From assembly GCA_037179515.1 (NCBI GenBank), contig JAXCGZ010001926.1, positions 52,501 through 116,500 of the forward strand: a DNA stretch of 64,000 bases, written 5' to 3'. Below, piece after piece: positions 22,605-35,162 of this stretch (position 1 is the first letter of the stretch; each line of letters opens with the position of its first letter). A program made the translations under genes and the position numbers. The DNA is from Halocaridina rubra (lineage: Eukaryota > Arthropoda > Malacostraca > Decapoda > Atyidae). A model generated the notes under the pieces. The model saw only the letters and a program-made list of their open reading frames with translations, did not search any database and had not been told where the DNA came from.

Positions 22605-22835
22605 CTAAAGGGAGAAAAGAGAGAAAAAATAACTAGATAACAGACTTTCCAAACAAGAATACAAATATTTGGGTGATAATGTAAATGAGTTATATGTTAT
22701 GTCTTGCTATCTTTTAAGAGAGATCAAATAGCAGCTTGGACTCAGATAAGTATATTATGAACAGATAAGAAGAAATTTCCAAACGAAAACTAGGGGAATA
22801 TTACAGAAATATTTTCGGTTTCGGTGAGACGTAAT
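22605..22835. other. intronic gap before LINE-E
   Basis: A pyrimidine-rich acceptor tract just upstream of exon 1, then unremarkable AT-rich sequence. Confidence 0.5.
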
Positions 22836-25800
22836 ATGGTAGTAAAGGAGATAGTGCAAAAAAAGTTATGTTGGAAAATGTAAGTTCAGTTGATTACAAG
22901 AGTCAAAGATAGAAAAATTAACGAAGTTACAATGGCAAAAGGAAACCCTTTGAATACACATGCGCTCAATCAAGAAATCCAAAAAAGAAAACTTAATAAG
23001 GCTAGAGTTTCAAATCTGATAAAGAAGCTACGAGAACTGTGTGGTTCAAACAAGATTGCACACATTCACCGATCTGTGTACTACATAGAGGAAGGAAAGG
23101 AAAGATTAATGAAGGCAACCTTTGACTGGGAGGACACAAGCAAATAAATACAAAAGGGCAAATATCTAAGATAGTCGAGTATAAGGACAGTCTTCGTTAA
23201 ACCTAATAAAGGAAGGAAAAAAAAGGAAGAGAGGGAGAAACTACAAACTGGATGAAAGAAGCTGCATGATTTATGTAAGGAAGATATGATGAAAACAAGA
23301 TTAATTTTGAATCAACGTTTATTCAAGCAAAAGGGGAGATAATGAAAATGTTAGGAAACCAAAAGGTATATCATTAGGATATCTGTTGATAAAGGATAGG
23401 ATATGTGAGGTCAAGGCGGATATAGTTGCAATTAAAGACAAAATTTAATGAAAATATATTCAGTGTTACTGTTTTTCCTCAAGTTTACATAATAATGTGA
23501 TTGGAGAAATCCAAGAGTACTGGAAAGATACGAGATTGGAGATGTAAATGCTGCAAAAAGAAGCATTGTCAAGGAGTCTATTGTTGTTTGCAGATATATT
23601 GGTTAGGAAAGCAATATAACAGTTGTGGTATATAGCTCACAAGAATGACAACAAAGACAAAGTGTATGAGGTAATGCTTATAGGCACATTAAGTAAGAAA
23701 TTTGGCGTACACAATGCACATGAGGAAAAGTGGAGGGCACTAATTATTGGGTATCTTAATCACAGTAATATAGGCTGGAGGGCTTGATTGATCTACATCG
23801 TAAAGAGGATTCTTTTAGGGCAAGATTATTAATTTCGTCTAATATTCACATATAACGATTTGGATATTGGTATAATATAGAATGAGCCACTAGATTGTAA
23901 AAAATTACCTCTGTAAGTTCTTGATGGAGTACATAATCTAGGATTTTCGGCCTAAGAGTAAGAAGACTGAGAAGGAAAATGAAGACCTTTCCAAAAAGAG
24001 TTATAGGATGATTAACAGTTATTATACAAGTATAGGCTGAGGATCCATTTTTAAAAACAAATCTGGAAGGAGATGCATGATTTTTTTTTGCGAAGAATAT
24101 GAAAGGATAGTTCCCTGTTGCATGCCATCAACCAAAATAGGAATTATTAGTGCAAAAGAGAAATGATTCAGAACGGATATTAAAGCGCAAACGAGAGAAA
24201 AATGCTGGAATAGGTATAGGAGAAAAGTATAAATCTGTACCAAAATTATAGACCAACAAGTAACTACCTATTTATAAGAAGAGAGGGATAGAGGACATAT
24301 GAGGGATACTGCTAGGTGAACTAAAGATAAATCCAAACTATTCCAGAGCTCTGTCTGAAAGAAATTAATGGTTAAGAAAAAAGAGCAGGAAAGAACAAAA
24401 GGAAGTATCACAGAGACAGATGAAGAGATCTGTGAAGAACTGAACAAGGAGTTTCGGTTAGTGTTTACTAACAGCATACACGAAAGAGCATAGGCCAGTA
24501 TTAAAGAACAGTCTTTTCAATGACAGTTGTATTGCAAAGGATTGATGGAATCAATGTCCAAAGCTGTCGGACCTGATAATATATGTAAGGGTGTACATAA
24601 AATATGTGCTGAACCATTTTGCATCACATGTCAAGAATTGCTGGAATCAATCGGGATTTTGAAATGCTGGAAACAAGGAGAGGAACACACCTCAAAACTG
24701 TAGGCCAATTTCATTGTCCGGTATAGTTTGCTTAGTTATGAATAAACTACAGTATTGAGAAAACCTACTTCTTTTCACTTATCAATGAGACAACATACTG
24801 TAGCATTAAATATGGCAGGTCTATTCTAACAAACTTGCTGGAATTTTATTTTGGAGTAATCATAATCTTCAAGAAAGTCGCACATATGACAATCATTAAG
24901 TAGCTGAAAATTATGGCAATAATAACTGAAAATGTTCTGAAGCAGATAAAACCTTATTTAGAAGGGTCAGAGCAAGACATGCACTGTCAATTGTAGAGAA
25001 GTTAGCAGTAGGGTTCTGCAGGCATCAGTTTTAGGGTCCCCTCTTCATCCAATATATGATGATTTGCTCGAGTATGTAAACACATTTTCAGGTATGTTTG
25101 TAATCAATACAAAGATTATAAAGAGAGTAAAAGTACGAAATAGTTGTAAAGAACTTCAGGAAGACCTTTATTAGCCTAATTTAGTGCTCATATATGTGGT
25201 TCAAGAGATTAAAAATGTCAAATTATAGTGCACTAGGAATGGGCAAAAGCCCAAGACCTATATTTAAATATTCAATAGCAATGAGAGGAACATCAAGAAT
25301 CAGTTCATGAAAAAGATCTAGGGGTCTACGTATGGTTACAATTGTCTCAAGACATGCATATACATTGGTATAGTACAGGTAACAGGTAAAGTATGATGGC
25401 TTAGCAAATACAACGGTGGCCTTAAGACATATGGACAAAGAAATGATTAGAAGTCCATGAGTTTTGTGAAACCTAAGCTTATATATACAGCATTCTCCTG
25501 GAATCTACACTTGAGAAAATACTGAAAAATAGAGAAATGTTAAAGATATGCTATGAAAATAGTTGTGAAGATACATAATCTCATTTATGAGAAAAAACAA
25601 ATGAATTAAGAATTACTGCCATTTGAAGCTAGAAGAAAGTGTGGGGGGTTTGTTTGCAGTTTTTAAATTTCTCTATGATTTTGATAGAGTTGCTTGGGAG
25701 TGATACTTTAATGTGGATAACTCCATAACTAAACGTCATAGTTTTAAGCTTTCAGATTGTTAGAAAGTATTCTCTTTTCTATTTTTTACTGTAAGAATAG

Positions 25801-25910
25801 TCAATAATAGGAATCATCTAAAAAGAAATTGTAAATGTTAAATAAATTTACCATTTCAGAGAGAGATATGGAAGTTTTAGCAAGTAAAGAAAAGATTAGG
25901 AGAAGGCACA
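22836..25910 (+). mobile_element. LINE-E: old, heavily mutated copy of the CR1/Jockey-group LINE
   Basis: Follows the LINE-C/D order on the plus strand. An ORF1-like piece at 22890-23147 (KARVSNLIKKLRELCGS, ATFDWEDTSK) is followed by endonuclease and linker traces. RT traces come next (QNCRPISLSGIVCLVMNKL near 24700, ALRHMDKEM near 25430), then the C-terminal FLYDFDRVAW near 25680 and RHSFKLSDC. There are dozens of stops and indels. It is the most diverged copy here. Confidence 0.8.
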
Positions 25911-27128
25911 ACTATGTAGATTAGGTAAATATATAATGTTCTTTGTGGTCATATTCTTTAAGACTGCAAAAAGCATAAATAATGTATACTGAATAAATTA
26001 CTGTATAATGACGACTACATTTTCATACTATTGAACATACTGCACATTAAACCCAAAGCTGCAAGCGAAAAACAAAATTTTCATATTCTGAATATATTAC
26101 AGTTTCATTATCAACACAAAATATTCTTTCTTAAAAATTAGAATACTGACTGACCACAAACGAAGCAAGTTATTGAGAAATTAAATCAGACAATAATTCA
26201 GGAATGGTTATTACACTTTACAAAATACATTTATGGCTTACTATGTAAGGAAAGAGCATGACTAAACTGTATTCTTTTTTTTTTTACAAAGTGAGGTATA
26301 GTACATGAAATAAGATGAATAAAAGTCGAGGGAGACCTAAAGCAACTCTGAAAAAGATGTAGAAATTTGTAATATATTTTACTGCCTACTGATCCGTCAT
26401 AATAATTCAAATTTTGGTTATCCTTATCTAGTCTAAGAAGATAAGCGTACTTCACAAGTTATCCATCTAGCTGAATAGAAATCTGGCCATGGTTTTTGGG
26501 GACAGAGATATATCCCATGTGCTCATATTAAACACATGGTGAAAACAACAGAATGTCATAATTTATCAGATATCTAAAGCCCACTAGAGAAAAAATATCC
26601 AGTGCCATTTATTCAGTAACAGACATGTATCATTTGTAATTCACAATACTTGAGTGGTCTAGCATAAATATGGGAGGGAACAGAGCCAATTTTTCATTGT
26701 TTGGGCACTCTAGGTTCTCTAGACTCCCGGTGAAGGTAGGAGATACTTTTTCCTTTATTACGTATGCTGCAAAGGCCTTATTCCTGGAGGCAGAAGAGGA
26801 GGCTCCTGCTACTGTCCCTAACTTTAGTTGTACACTTTTGGTGTGTGGTGTATGTACAATTTGCTTTTAGGGTTCCTCCATCTTACTGTCCTGCACTTTT
26901 TCCTTTTTACGATTCTTATTTGCTTGCACTGGCAATGTCCTCCTATTACGTTTATCCTATCATATACCCTCTTTTCTTCTAGCTTCAAGTAGTAGTATAT
27001 CTAGATCCTTCAACCTTTCCTTGACATCAGCTTGGTAATACGTCTTTGAAGTTTTACATAGTTGTCAATGTTCTTTAAGTGCCAATACCAGCTGGGTACT
27101 GCATAAGTTAAGTATGTATACCAAAAAC
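25911..27128. other. no recognisable feature
   Basis: AT-rich sequence with small frames (26231-26455 minus, 26670-26982 plus) that match nothing I know. Confidence 0.45.
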
Positions 27129-27415
27129 GTCATGTACATACTTTTAAAGTCTCGTTGTGTAATATATCTAAGTATTTAAGTACGTCGTTTGATGTTCATG
27201 CACTCGGCACCACCTATGTATTACTGTACTGTACAGTAGAATAGAGCGGAAAATATATACATTGTTGTTGAGCCCCTACGAAGACGTTTGCTTGTCCTGC
27301 TGGTGTGCTGCATTACTTCTACCTTACACTTATTTATGTGTTTCCATTGCTGCAGTGATCCAAAGAACTCTTCTCATAATGAATCTTCGCTAAGTACCCA
27401 AATACATTACATTAT
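27129..27415 (+). repeat. left LTR of the K02A2.6-like element (5' LTR)
   Basis: The exact start is uncertain. The stretch 27146-27265 is repeated in inverted orientation at 30086-30210. It ends before the PBS-like tggcaacgag at 27420, about 30 bp ahead of gag. Confidence 0.7.
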
Positions 27416-27448
27416 TTTCTGGCAACGAGATATAATTGTACCTGAGAG

Positions 27449-28275
27449 ATGGCTGGACCAGTGTTCCCATGCTTTCATGAGGATGAGGAAGATTTCTCCA
27501 GTTTTCGTGAAAGACTTGAATGTTATTTTACAGTGAAGGATGTAGCAGAAGAAAAGAAGGTACCTACACTTATTATGGGTCTACCTCCAACCCAATATCA
27601 AGTGCTGAAAGATTTACTATCATCGAAAGTTCCGTCAGCGTTAACATATGCAGAGGTGATTGCTAGCCTACAAAAACATTTTGGAGGAACGAAAAACTCA
27701 CGAGTGGAACGGACGAAGTTCAGGCATGTTATGAGGAAGCAGGGGGAATCTTTGCAGGATTTTTATATTCACCTCAAGCACTCTGCTCGATACTGTGAAT
27801 TTGGAGAGATGTTAGATCAAATGTTAGTGGACCAGCTAATTGCAGGAGTAAAGTCTCGGTGTGTAGCTAAAAAAAATTTGGAAGCATCTGCGGGATTAAA
27901 ATAAACTCTTTTGGAGGCTTAGAAAATTGCAGAGGAAGCTGAATTAAATGAAACTAATGCACCTATGTTTGCAAGTGTAAAGTTTTCAGGTAATAGTGGA
28001 TGTACAGCTGCTCAATGTTAATAGGTATGAAAAATGGTAAAGTGTTTTGTTCGGGTAAGCCAGCTTCTGTTAAAAACTTTCATCACCGAGGATGATCTGT
28101 TCAACAAGGGAGAGATGTTTCAGCGCCGAATAATTCCCCAAGTGATGTTACAGTAATAAGAAGGTCTTTTAAATGTAATTCTGCTGGACATTTAGCTAAT
28201 TTATGTAAATTCAAGACTGCTAAATGTAGGTCATGCCATAGAATAGGACATTTGGCTGTTGTATGTAAAATGGTA
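27449..28275 (+). pseudogene. gag and zinc-knuckle region
   Basis: Gag begins MAGPVFPCFHEDEEDFSSFR and runs 151 codons to a TAA. It contains the capsid-like QDFYIHLKHSARYCEFGE block typical of K02A2.6-type gypsy elements. After more stops, two CCHC knuckles are readable (FKCNSAGHLANLCKF and KCRSCHRIGHLAVVCK) near 28170-28270. Nucleic-acid binding by such knuckles is family knowledge. Confidence 0.88.
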
Positions 28276-28559
28276 ATGTAATAAGGTCACAGCATTGTGT
28301 TAGCAGTACTAGCCTACAACTTCAGAGTGCCAAACCAGTACTTCAGTCTGCTGTATCACAAAATATAGTTCAAATATAGGATGCCATTTCAAATCTGAAT
28401 ATAAATGTATGTGATAATATTTCAGTAGTTAATGAAGATTTTCAAGTCTCTAAAGAGATTGCAGTTCATGAGTGAGATATTTTTGCTTTGAAGGAGTCTG
28501 GTAAGTTGCCACATCAGTCTACAGCTGAAGTTGTTTGTTTTTATGATGGTTAATATGTT

Positions 28560-29450
28560 GTTTTTGTGATGGTTAATGATAAAAATGTTAATTTTGAGGT
28601 TGATACAGGTGTAACAGTCACTTATGGGTGAAAATGCATAGGGAAAGGAGTGCAACTCTTCTGAAGAATAACTAAATGCAGACATTATGCCCTCGGATTA
28701 TAACAATCAGCCACCTGATATTGCAGGTATAGCTATGGTTGACATTGTGTATAATGACAAATATCGCAAGTTGCCTATTGTAGTAATTAAAGGTGATCAA
28801 GCTTCTTTCTTGGGTAGAAACTGGATGCAAGAAATTAATTTAAATTGGAAATAAATTTTTAACAATGCTAATGTAAATGCAGTTGATGGTCCTAAGAAAG
28901 GGGAAATAGATGAACTTTTTGCTAAATATGGAGAGGTATTTGAACCTGGTGTAGGTTGTTTGAAGGATTTCAAGGTTTCAGTTAATGTGAAAGCAGGAGC
29001 TGTTCCTGTCCACAAGCCTGCTAGGCCAGTACCATATCATTTACGTCCAATGGTTGATGAAGAGCTGGAGAGACTTGAAAAGTTAAGTATAATTAAGCCA
29101 ATAACTTTTTCAGAATGGGCCAGTCCCACAGTAAATGTATTGAAGTAATTGCAAAAATGTTAGGATATGTACTGATTTTAAAGAAACCCTTAACCCTGTC
29201 TGTGAACTTGAAAAGTATCCATTGCCAACCTCTGAGAATATTTCTGCCATGTTGGGAAAAGGAAAGTACTTTACTAAACTTGATTTAAGCCATGCATACC
29301 ATCAACTGGAATTCAGTGAGGTATCTCAATGGTATATGGTAATAATTGCCCACAAAGGTCTTTACTTTTATCTGCTTACTCTTATAACTTAGTGCATAGA
29401 CCAGGATGTAAAATTTCAAATGCTGATTGTTTATCAAGTTCGTAACCATA
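28560..29450 (+). pseudogene. protease, RT and RNase H remnants
   Basis: FEVDTGVTVT near 28590 holds the DTG of the aspartic protease. RT starts at FAKYGEVFEPGVGCLKDF (about 28920), with YHLRPMVDEELERLEKLSII, then FTKLDLSHAYHQLEF. The palm YxDD and most of RNase H are deleted. LVHRPGCKISNADCLSS at about 29390 is the end of the RNase H/tether region. Confidence 0.87.
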
Positions 29451-29530
29451 TTTTGCAATGCTAAAATGTATCTCAGAAATGAAATGAAAATTTAAAGCCT
29501 TATTTTGAACGTAGATGAGAATTAACTGTT

Positions 29531-30085
29531 GTGCAAGGTAGTCTTTTGTTGGGAAATAGAGTAGTGATACCACCCCAAGAACAAAATGCTCTAACTGAAA
29601 ACTTACATGATACTCATCCAAGCATTGTAAAAATGAAAAGTCTTGCAAGATGCCATGCATGGTGGCCTCAAATTGATAAAGATTTGGAGAGACGTGTTCA
29701 TTTATGCAAAGCTTATCAAGAATACAGGTCAAACTGTACGGGTAAACAAACACTGCTTCCATGGAAGTTCCTAGCAAGCCATGGTCAAAGCTACACACTG
29801 ATTATGCAGGGACTATGGAGGGTCATATGTTTCTCATTATTGTGGATGCTTATTCTAAATGGCTTCAAGTTATACCAACTCAAGGTTGTACTGCTAATGC
29901 GACTGTGTGTAAACTGCAATAATTATTTGCTACTCACGGACTGCCTGACATTATTGTCAGTGATAATGGTCCTGTTTTTGTTGCTGCTGAATTTCAGGAT
30001 TTTGTAAGCAATAATGAAATATGCCATGTTACAAATGCTCCTTATCGTCCTTCTACGAATGGTTTAGCAGAGATCACCATGAAAA
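29531..30085 (+). pseudogene. integrase, truncated
   Basis: An N-terminal zinc-binding-like part (NLHDTHPSIVKMKSLARCHA, then LCKAYQEYRS with a damaged CxxC) is followed by the catalytic core in shifted frames: SKLHTDYAGTMEGHMFLIIV (D1), DIIVSDNGPVFVAAEFQDF (D2) and NAPYRPSTNGLAEITMKTF (E). It ends at 30085, where the inverted LTR piece begins, so the C-terminal domain and 3' UTR are missing. Confidence 0.86.
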
Positions 30086-30210
30086 CATTTGTGTATATTT
30101 TCCACTCTATTCTACAGTACAGTACAGTACAGTAATACATAGGTGCGGCTGAGTGCATGAACATCTAACTACGCACAAACGACATACTTAAATACTTAGA
30201 TATATTACAC
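30086..30210 (-). repeat. inverted partial LTR
   Basis: The minus strand matches 27146-27265 (atatatctaagtatttaagt, tgttcatgcactc, cacctatgtattactgtact). It is joined directly to the integrase end. Confidence 0.85.
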
Positions 30211-30230
30211 TAAAAGTCTGAAGGCCACCC

Positions 30231-30830
30231 TAATGTTTGCATAGATACACAGACACACACAACGAGCATTAGAACACACGCAATTAGTATCTCTCGAAGT
30301 TTTCCTTGTGTTATTGAGTAAACTGGGTCTATAGTATAAAACTTAAACCAAATTTGCCTGAATAGAGACTCTGCAGAGTATTATGAGTAAAAAAATACAT
30401 TTGTAGTAAGAGAGACAGTCCTAAAATATTAAAGGGAAAATCTGAGAAGACTTTTGAAAGGGTAAGAAGAAGAAGCTGTCCTGTCCAGCCCTGTCTTGAA
30501 AGAAGATTTGAAGAGTTGCCACAGGCGAAGCCATCACATTATCTAATTGTTTGTGTAAATTGAGGAGAGCTCTTATAATTACCTGACCCTGTGGTTCCAT
30601 ATCTTGTTAAAATCAATATCCTTCCCATTTAGATGAACTTGATACTCAATTTGTTATACGTAATAAATAAATATGAAAAATACACCTGTCAACAGTGCTG
30701 AGTTAAGTTGCCAAGAGGCACAGTTGTCTTTTTCTTTTCCTTTTGCTCTGTTCTTAATTTTTTTTTAAATTTGAGTTATATTTAAAGTCTGATCCTGTGA
30801 TAACATACCTTGGTTAAAAATTGATTGTTA
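30231..30830. other. no recognisable feature
   Basis: AT-rich sequence between the gypsy element and LINE-B. Confidence 0.45.
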
Positions 30831-31249
30831 CTTTTTCTTCTGAAATGACCGGTTTAGCAGTTAAGAAGAAAATATAGCAGAAACATGTGTAAATGCATCT
30901 AGTGGGTGGCTCCTCGGTTGAATATTTGAATTTCCCTTCATGCGGGCTTTTGTTTTGTATTATTTTCTCTCTGATTACCAAAGTCAAATTTTAAGTTAGG
31001 ATGCATGTTACCAAAAAAGAGATGAACTAAGTTACTAAATTAGCACTCATATGAAGATATAGAAATTCTGTGTGAAGCTTGAATAGAAATTTTTCTCTCA
31101 CTTTTTCTTTTTGTGAATCGCAAAACATCAAAATGAAACCATCTCTGTCCCTAACCCCCCCAATCCAATGGTTGAGGGAGGGGTGGTAGAGCATCTCTGG
31201 GGGTTGTAGGAGGAGTGGCTTTTGGAACCCCGAAGCAAAAAGTCATGGA

Positions 31250-32182
31250 CTTTGAAATGCTTGTAATAAATCTGGATGATAAAATTCAGAATATGGATGG
31301 AGAAATGAAATAGAATGAAACACTTTTGAGAGGTAATTAGATCTTTGGAGGAAGCAAATAAGGTACAAGGGCAAGAGAGAAAAGAACTATAAAAATGAAT
31401 AAAGAAGCTAGAAGGGGAAAAGAGTGACTTAGAAACCAGAATTTCTAGTCAAGAAGATAGCAAACAGTTGAATGACAACCTGAATATATTAAATGTTAGT
31501 TCACTGCTCTCTTCTGAGAGAGACAAGATTGCAGTTTGGAATGTCCAAATAATGGAAAACATCAAACAGTTTAGAAAAGAGTTTCTGGAGCTGAATACCG
31601 AACATGAGGGCATTACAAGATCATTTGCATATGCACTGAAGAAAAATGTGGCAGTAAAAGAAGCAGTGAGGCAGGTGGCACAGGAAACTGTAATTACTAA
31701 TGACTATAAAGAAACAGTAATAGGAAATATGAAAGATGTTGTGATTGAAAGAGCAAACCCACGATCAAACTGGCACTTGATAGAGAGAAGTAAGTGAAAA
31801 TCTTAGGCATAAGTGAATCACAGGAATCCGTATGGCTGAGGAGACGAACATAATAAACCTTAGGATTTAGACCTGATAAGGAATTAGTAGTAGTATATGG
31901 TCCAAAGATTATTGTAAACATTCACCGAATCGGTAAATTCACTTGGAAGAGAAAGGTAAGAATAATGAAACTAAGCTTTGAGAGAGAGAAGAATTTAAAA
32001 AATTTACTGATGAGGGCAAATAACCTAAAAGACCTTGAAAAATTAAGAACAAAGCTCAATAGACAATACAGAACAGAGGAAAGGATGGAAAGGTTCAAAA
32101 GCATGTTACGTGATACTGAAACGCAAAATGAGGGAAGAAATGAAGAAAAGAATAATTTTAGGGTTAGCAAGCTAAAGGGGTG
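31250..32182 (+). pseudogene. LINE-B ORF1 remnant
   Basis: Fragments in several frames: NDNLNILNVSSLLSSERDK (31470), AVKEAVRQVAQETVITNDYK with IGNMKDVVIERANP, then VYGPKIIVNIHRIG and FEREKNLKNLLMRANNLKDL, then a basic end (RQYRTEERMERFKSM). The layout is coiled coil, linker, RRM-like nucleic-acid-binding domain and basic tail, as expected for CR1-group ORF1. The same layout is clearer in LINE-D2. Confidence 0.75.
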
Positions 32183-32219
32183 ATATACATATGCTAGAAT
32201 ATCAGGGGACACCGCCTAA

Positions 32220-33177
32220 TAAGAATGCTGCTCAAAATTGCTGATGGGGTAGCTGGTAAGGAAGTAGAATTAAAGGATATGATTCATAACAGTAAGGCAA
32301 ATACAGTAGCGGTTATTAAGATAAGGTAAGACAACCAGTGTCACAATTTTTTCTTAAGGTCTCAAAATAATATGGGTTGAAAGATCTGAGAGGACTGATG
32401 GGGGGATAACATTATTTACAATTGAAAGGTTTTAGGTTGAAGAAAAAACTTTGCTATAGAAAGTGAGTTCAAATAATTTCTTGCTGTTTGCATAAACATC
32501 ATTGTAATAAGTATTGTATATAATCCACCAAGGAATCAACATAAGCTAGAGGTTTATGAGGAAAGTTATATAGGTACTATCAAAGTCATAGTCAGTGGTT
32601 AACATCGCTCAGGAGAAAAATTGGAGAATTATGATCATGGGAAATTTTTATCACAGAGATAGATTGGATTTATCTTGACTCGTACAGTGGGGAGGACCCA
32701 TTTGGGGCAAGATTCCTAGATTGTGTAAAAGGAATTTTTCAACATCAACATGTACTGGAACCAAGGATGGTCACGGATAGACATGAACCATCACTGCTCG
32801 ATCTAATATTTATAAAGTCTGTGTTGGATATTTACAACTGAGCATGAGCCACCATTTGGAAAAAGTGACCACTGTGTGATATTGATGATGGATATCATCA
32901 AAGCTGTTCTGTTTGAGAGTAGGGGAACGATGAGGAACTATCCAAAAGGAGATTACAAGAAAATTATTTATCTTTTAACAGTTATTCACTGCGTGACTTT
33001 ATTTAACAACAAATCTGTACAAGAGATGTATGAAGTCTTATGTGAGGCTTATGAGGAGAAAGTTAGTTGTTTGCTTACCATGAATCAAAATAGGAGTTAT
33101 TAATGTCAGAAATAAATGCTCCAATTATGAAAGTAAGAGTGCTAAGGATTGGAGAGACAAAAGCTAGAATAGGTTGT
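32220..33177 (+). pseudogene. LINE-B endonuclease remnant
   Basis: Readable blocks include ADGVAGKEVELKDMIHNSK, VYNPPRNQHKLEVYEE, an IMGNFYHRDRLD version of the GDFN block, ARFLDCVKGIFQHQHVLEP, and MRNYPKGDYKKIIYLLTVIH. It has many frameshifts. The copy stops matching the family at about 33177, where a foreign stretch begins. Confidence 0.8.
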
Positions 33178-34330
33178 ACAGTACTGTTGTATTTCTTATC
33201 GATTCATTCAGGATTGAGATTGCTTTTAATTCTTGTCTTTATAAATAAAAAAAATACCCTTAAGGCTGCATTCTGACCATATTTTTATAAAGTTGATCTT
33301 ATCTGTACACTAACTCCCCAGAATGCGCTATGTAGCCCACATCAATTGTATATAAATTGATCATTTTGATCAAGATAATAACCCTTCTATAAGTCTCTAT
33401 CTGCCTTGTTGCATGCATCTAAAACTGGTGACCCTCCGGAGTAACACATTGCTGCTTCTCCTTGTCTCTCCATGCCAGTTCGTCCTTCAAGAGAATGCTC
33501 AACGAACCTATGCAGGCCTCCCTGCCTTTCAGGTTGGCTCCTGCATCTCCCGACACCAGATAGAGCCGTCCTTCCAGAGATGCCAAAAAGATGGAGACAG
33601 GTTCTTTGATGCTTCACTTCTCCTTTCCATGCCGTCTTACAATGTCCCTGCCCACTGCCTACTTTGCCACCAGCTAGCCCTCCAAGAGGGGTCCCAACCA
33701 ACCCATACAGGCCTCCTTCAGGCTGGCTCCTGCACTTTCTGATGCCAGTTAAGAGCCACCCATTCACAGACCAAAAAGATGAGAATTATGCCCTTGTCTC
33801 CAAAGCTGACCCCCTGCTAGGAACATGCATAGCTTCCTGCTTGCCCTCATCTCCAAGGTCAACCCCCTACTAGGCAAGTGGATAACCTCCTGCCTGCCCT
33901 CATTTCCAAAGTCAACCTCCTATTAGGCATGTGGAAGGCCTACTGCTTGAAATGATGGCCAACCAAGGCATGTGCTCCCACTGACTCAAAGGCCCTAGGA
34001 GTCACTGCTTGTCAGGCTGGCCCCTGTGTCTTTCAACACCAGTAAAAACCACCATTCCGGATGCCAGCAAGTTGGAGATGGACTCACTCATCTCCAAGGC
34101 CAACCTCCTACTAATTAAATGCATAATTGGCCTCCTGCCAAGCTCGATCCTACGAAGGTCTTGGCAGTGTCTCCCTGACCAATAGGCAGGCACCCGCATC
34201 TTCAAAACGTCTGCTGGGACCGCCTTTTCAGATGCCCTCGACTTGAAGGCACACTCCCATTTACATGTGAAGATGGTATCCTGGTGGTTCTGGTGGCTTT
34301 TCACCTTTTCTCCCCCAGCTACCAACCACA
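33178..34330. other. foreign GC/CT-rich insert in LINE-B with internal repeats, possible LTR-element 5' end
   Basis: LINE-B is interrupted here. The first 240 bp begin tgtacagtac and end ttgttgcatgca. They are followed after seven bases by tggtgaccctccggagtaac, which looks like a primer-binding site. The next 900 bp are unusually C/T-rich, with repeated blocks: caggctggctcctgc-type at about 33530, 33720 and 34015, and tctccaaggtcaaccccctactaggc-type at about 33795, 33850, 33900 and 34090. No frame is conserved. I infer a decayed retrotransposon leader/gag, without proof. Confidence 0.4.
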
Positions 34331-34949
34331 AAACACCAGATACCCATATAGCTACAGGTTCTGATGAAATACTCCCTTATGTACTTCAGAATTGCACTAA
34401 GCCAATATCGGTGGCGCTATGCATCATGTTTGACAATTCAATGCCTGGGGAGCTTTCAAATTGCTGGAAACAAGCAAATGTGGTACCTATCTTCAAAAAA
34501 GGAAGGAAAAACACAGTTCTAACCTACAGACCTGTTACCTTGACCAGCATAGTTTGCAAAGCTTACGAGAAACTGCTATGAAAATGCATCTTTCTTAGAA
34601 TCCTTCAACTTTTTGTCAGGAAGAAAACATGGCATCTGAGAAGGTAAGACAATAGTAACAAAATTATTAGAATTTTATGATGAGGTAACCCAGATCTTAC
34701 AAGAAAGAAAGGCCTAGGCATATTGCATAATCTGAGAATTTTAAAAGGTTTTTGATACGGTCCTACATAGAAGACATATTAAAAAGCTGCAAGTTATAGC
34801 AAAATAGGAGGAAATATCTTGGAGTGGATAAATACTTACTTAAGAAGGAAGGGAACAGAGGGTCAGAGTAAGACAGTGTGTGTCTGACTGGAAAAAGGTT
34901 AGTAGTTGAGTTCCACAGGGCTCATTTTTAGGGCCACTTTTGTTTCTTG
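34331..34949 (+). pseudogene. LINE-B reverse transcriptase, first part
   Basis: Begins IATGSDEILPYVLQNCTKPI and continues WKQANVVPIFKKGRKNTVLT and YRPVTLTSIVCKAYEKLL, then broken frames down to GPLLFLV, where Tigger-1 interrupts the [10 protein letters not shown] block. Confidence 0.87.
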
Positions 34950-35162
34950 TACAGGGAGTCTCCGGGTTACATGGTCCCCGAGTTACGATGTTGCGCCGTT
35001 ACAACAGAGGCCGATAAATAACTGATAAATTAATTTTTTTACCTACCTGGCCTGTGTGGTAAATATAAACTTTGCATGCTGAACAGTTTGTGAGCGTGGC
35101 ATACAAATACACAGCTAGCAGCACTGCAGTATATGTATATATCAACTTATTGGCTTCATTAA

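Larger units (their letters stand above)
27129..30230 (+). mobile_element. decayed Ty3/gypsy retrotransposon, K02A2.6-like, ending in an inverted LTR piece
   Basis: The order on the plus strand is LTR, PBS-like tggcaacgag, gag, zinc knuckles, protease, RT, a remnant of RNase H, then integrase. This is the standard gypsy order. Internal deletion removed most of RT-RH: the frame jumps from GLYFYLLT to LVHRPGCKISNADCLSS near 29385. Integrase stops before its C-terminal domain and is followed by an inverted copy of the LTR start. Confidence 0.88.

Noticed and set aside
26231..26870. Possible upstream exons of the cysteine-rich gene
   Set aside because: A pyrimidine tract and AG are present near 26350 on the minus strand, but no donor or plausible frame follows.
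33387..33767. 126-codon minus-strand frame rich in Gly and Arg
   Set aside because: It is a by-product of the C/T-rich repeat island and has no domain or conserved block.
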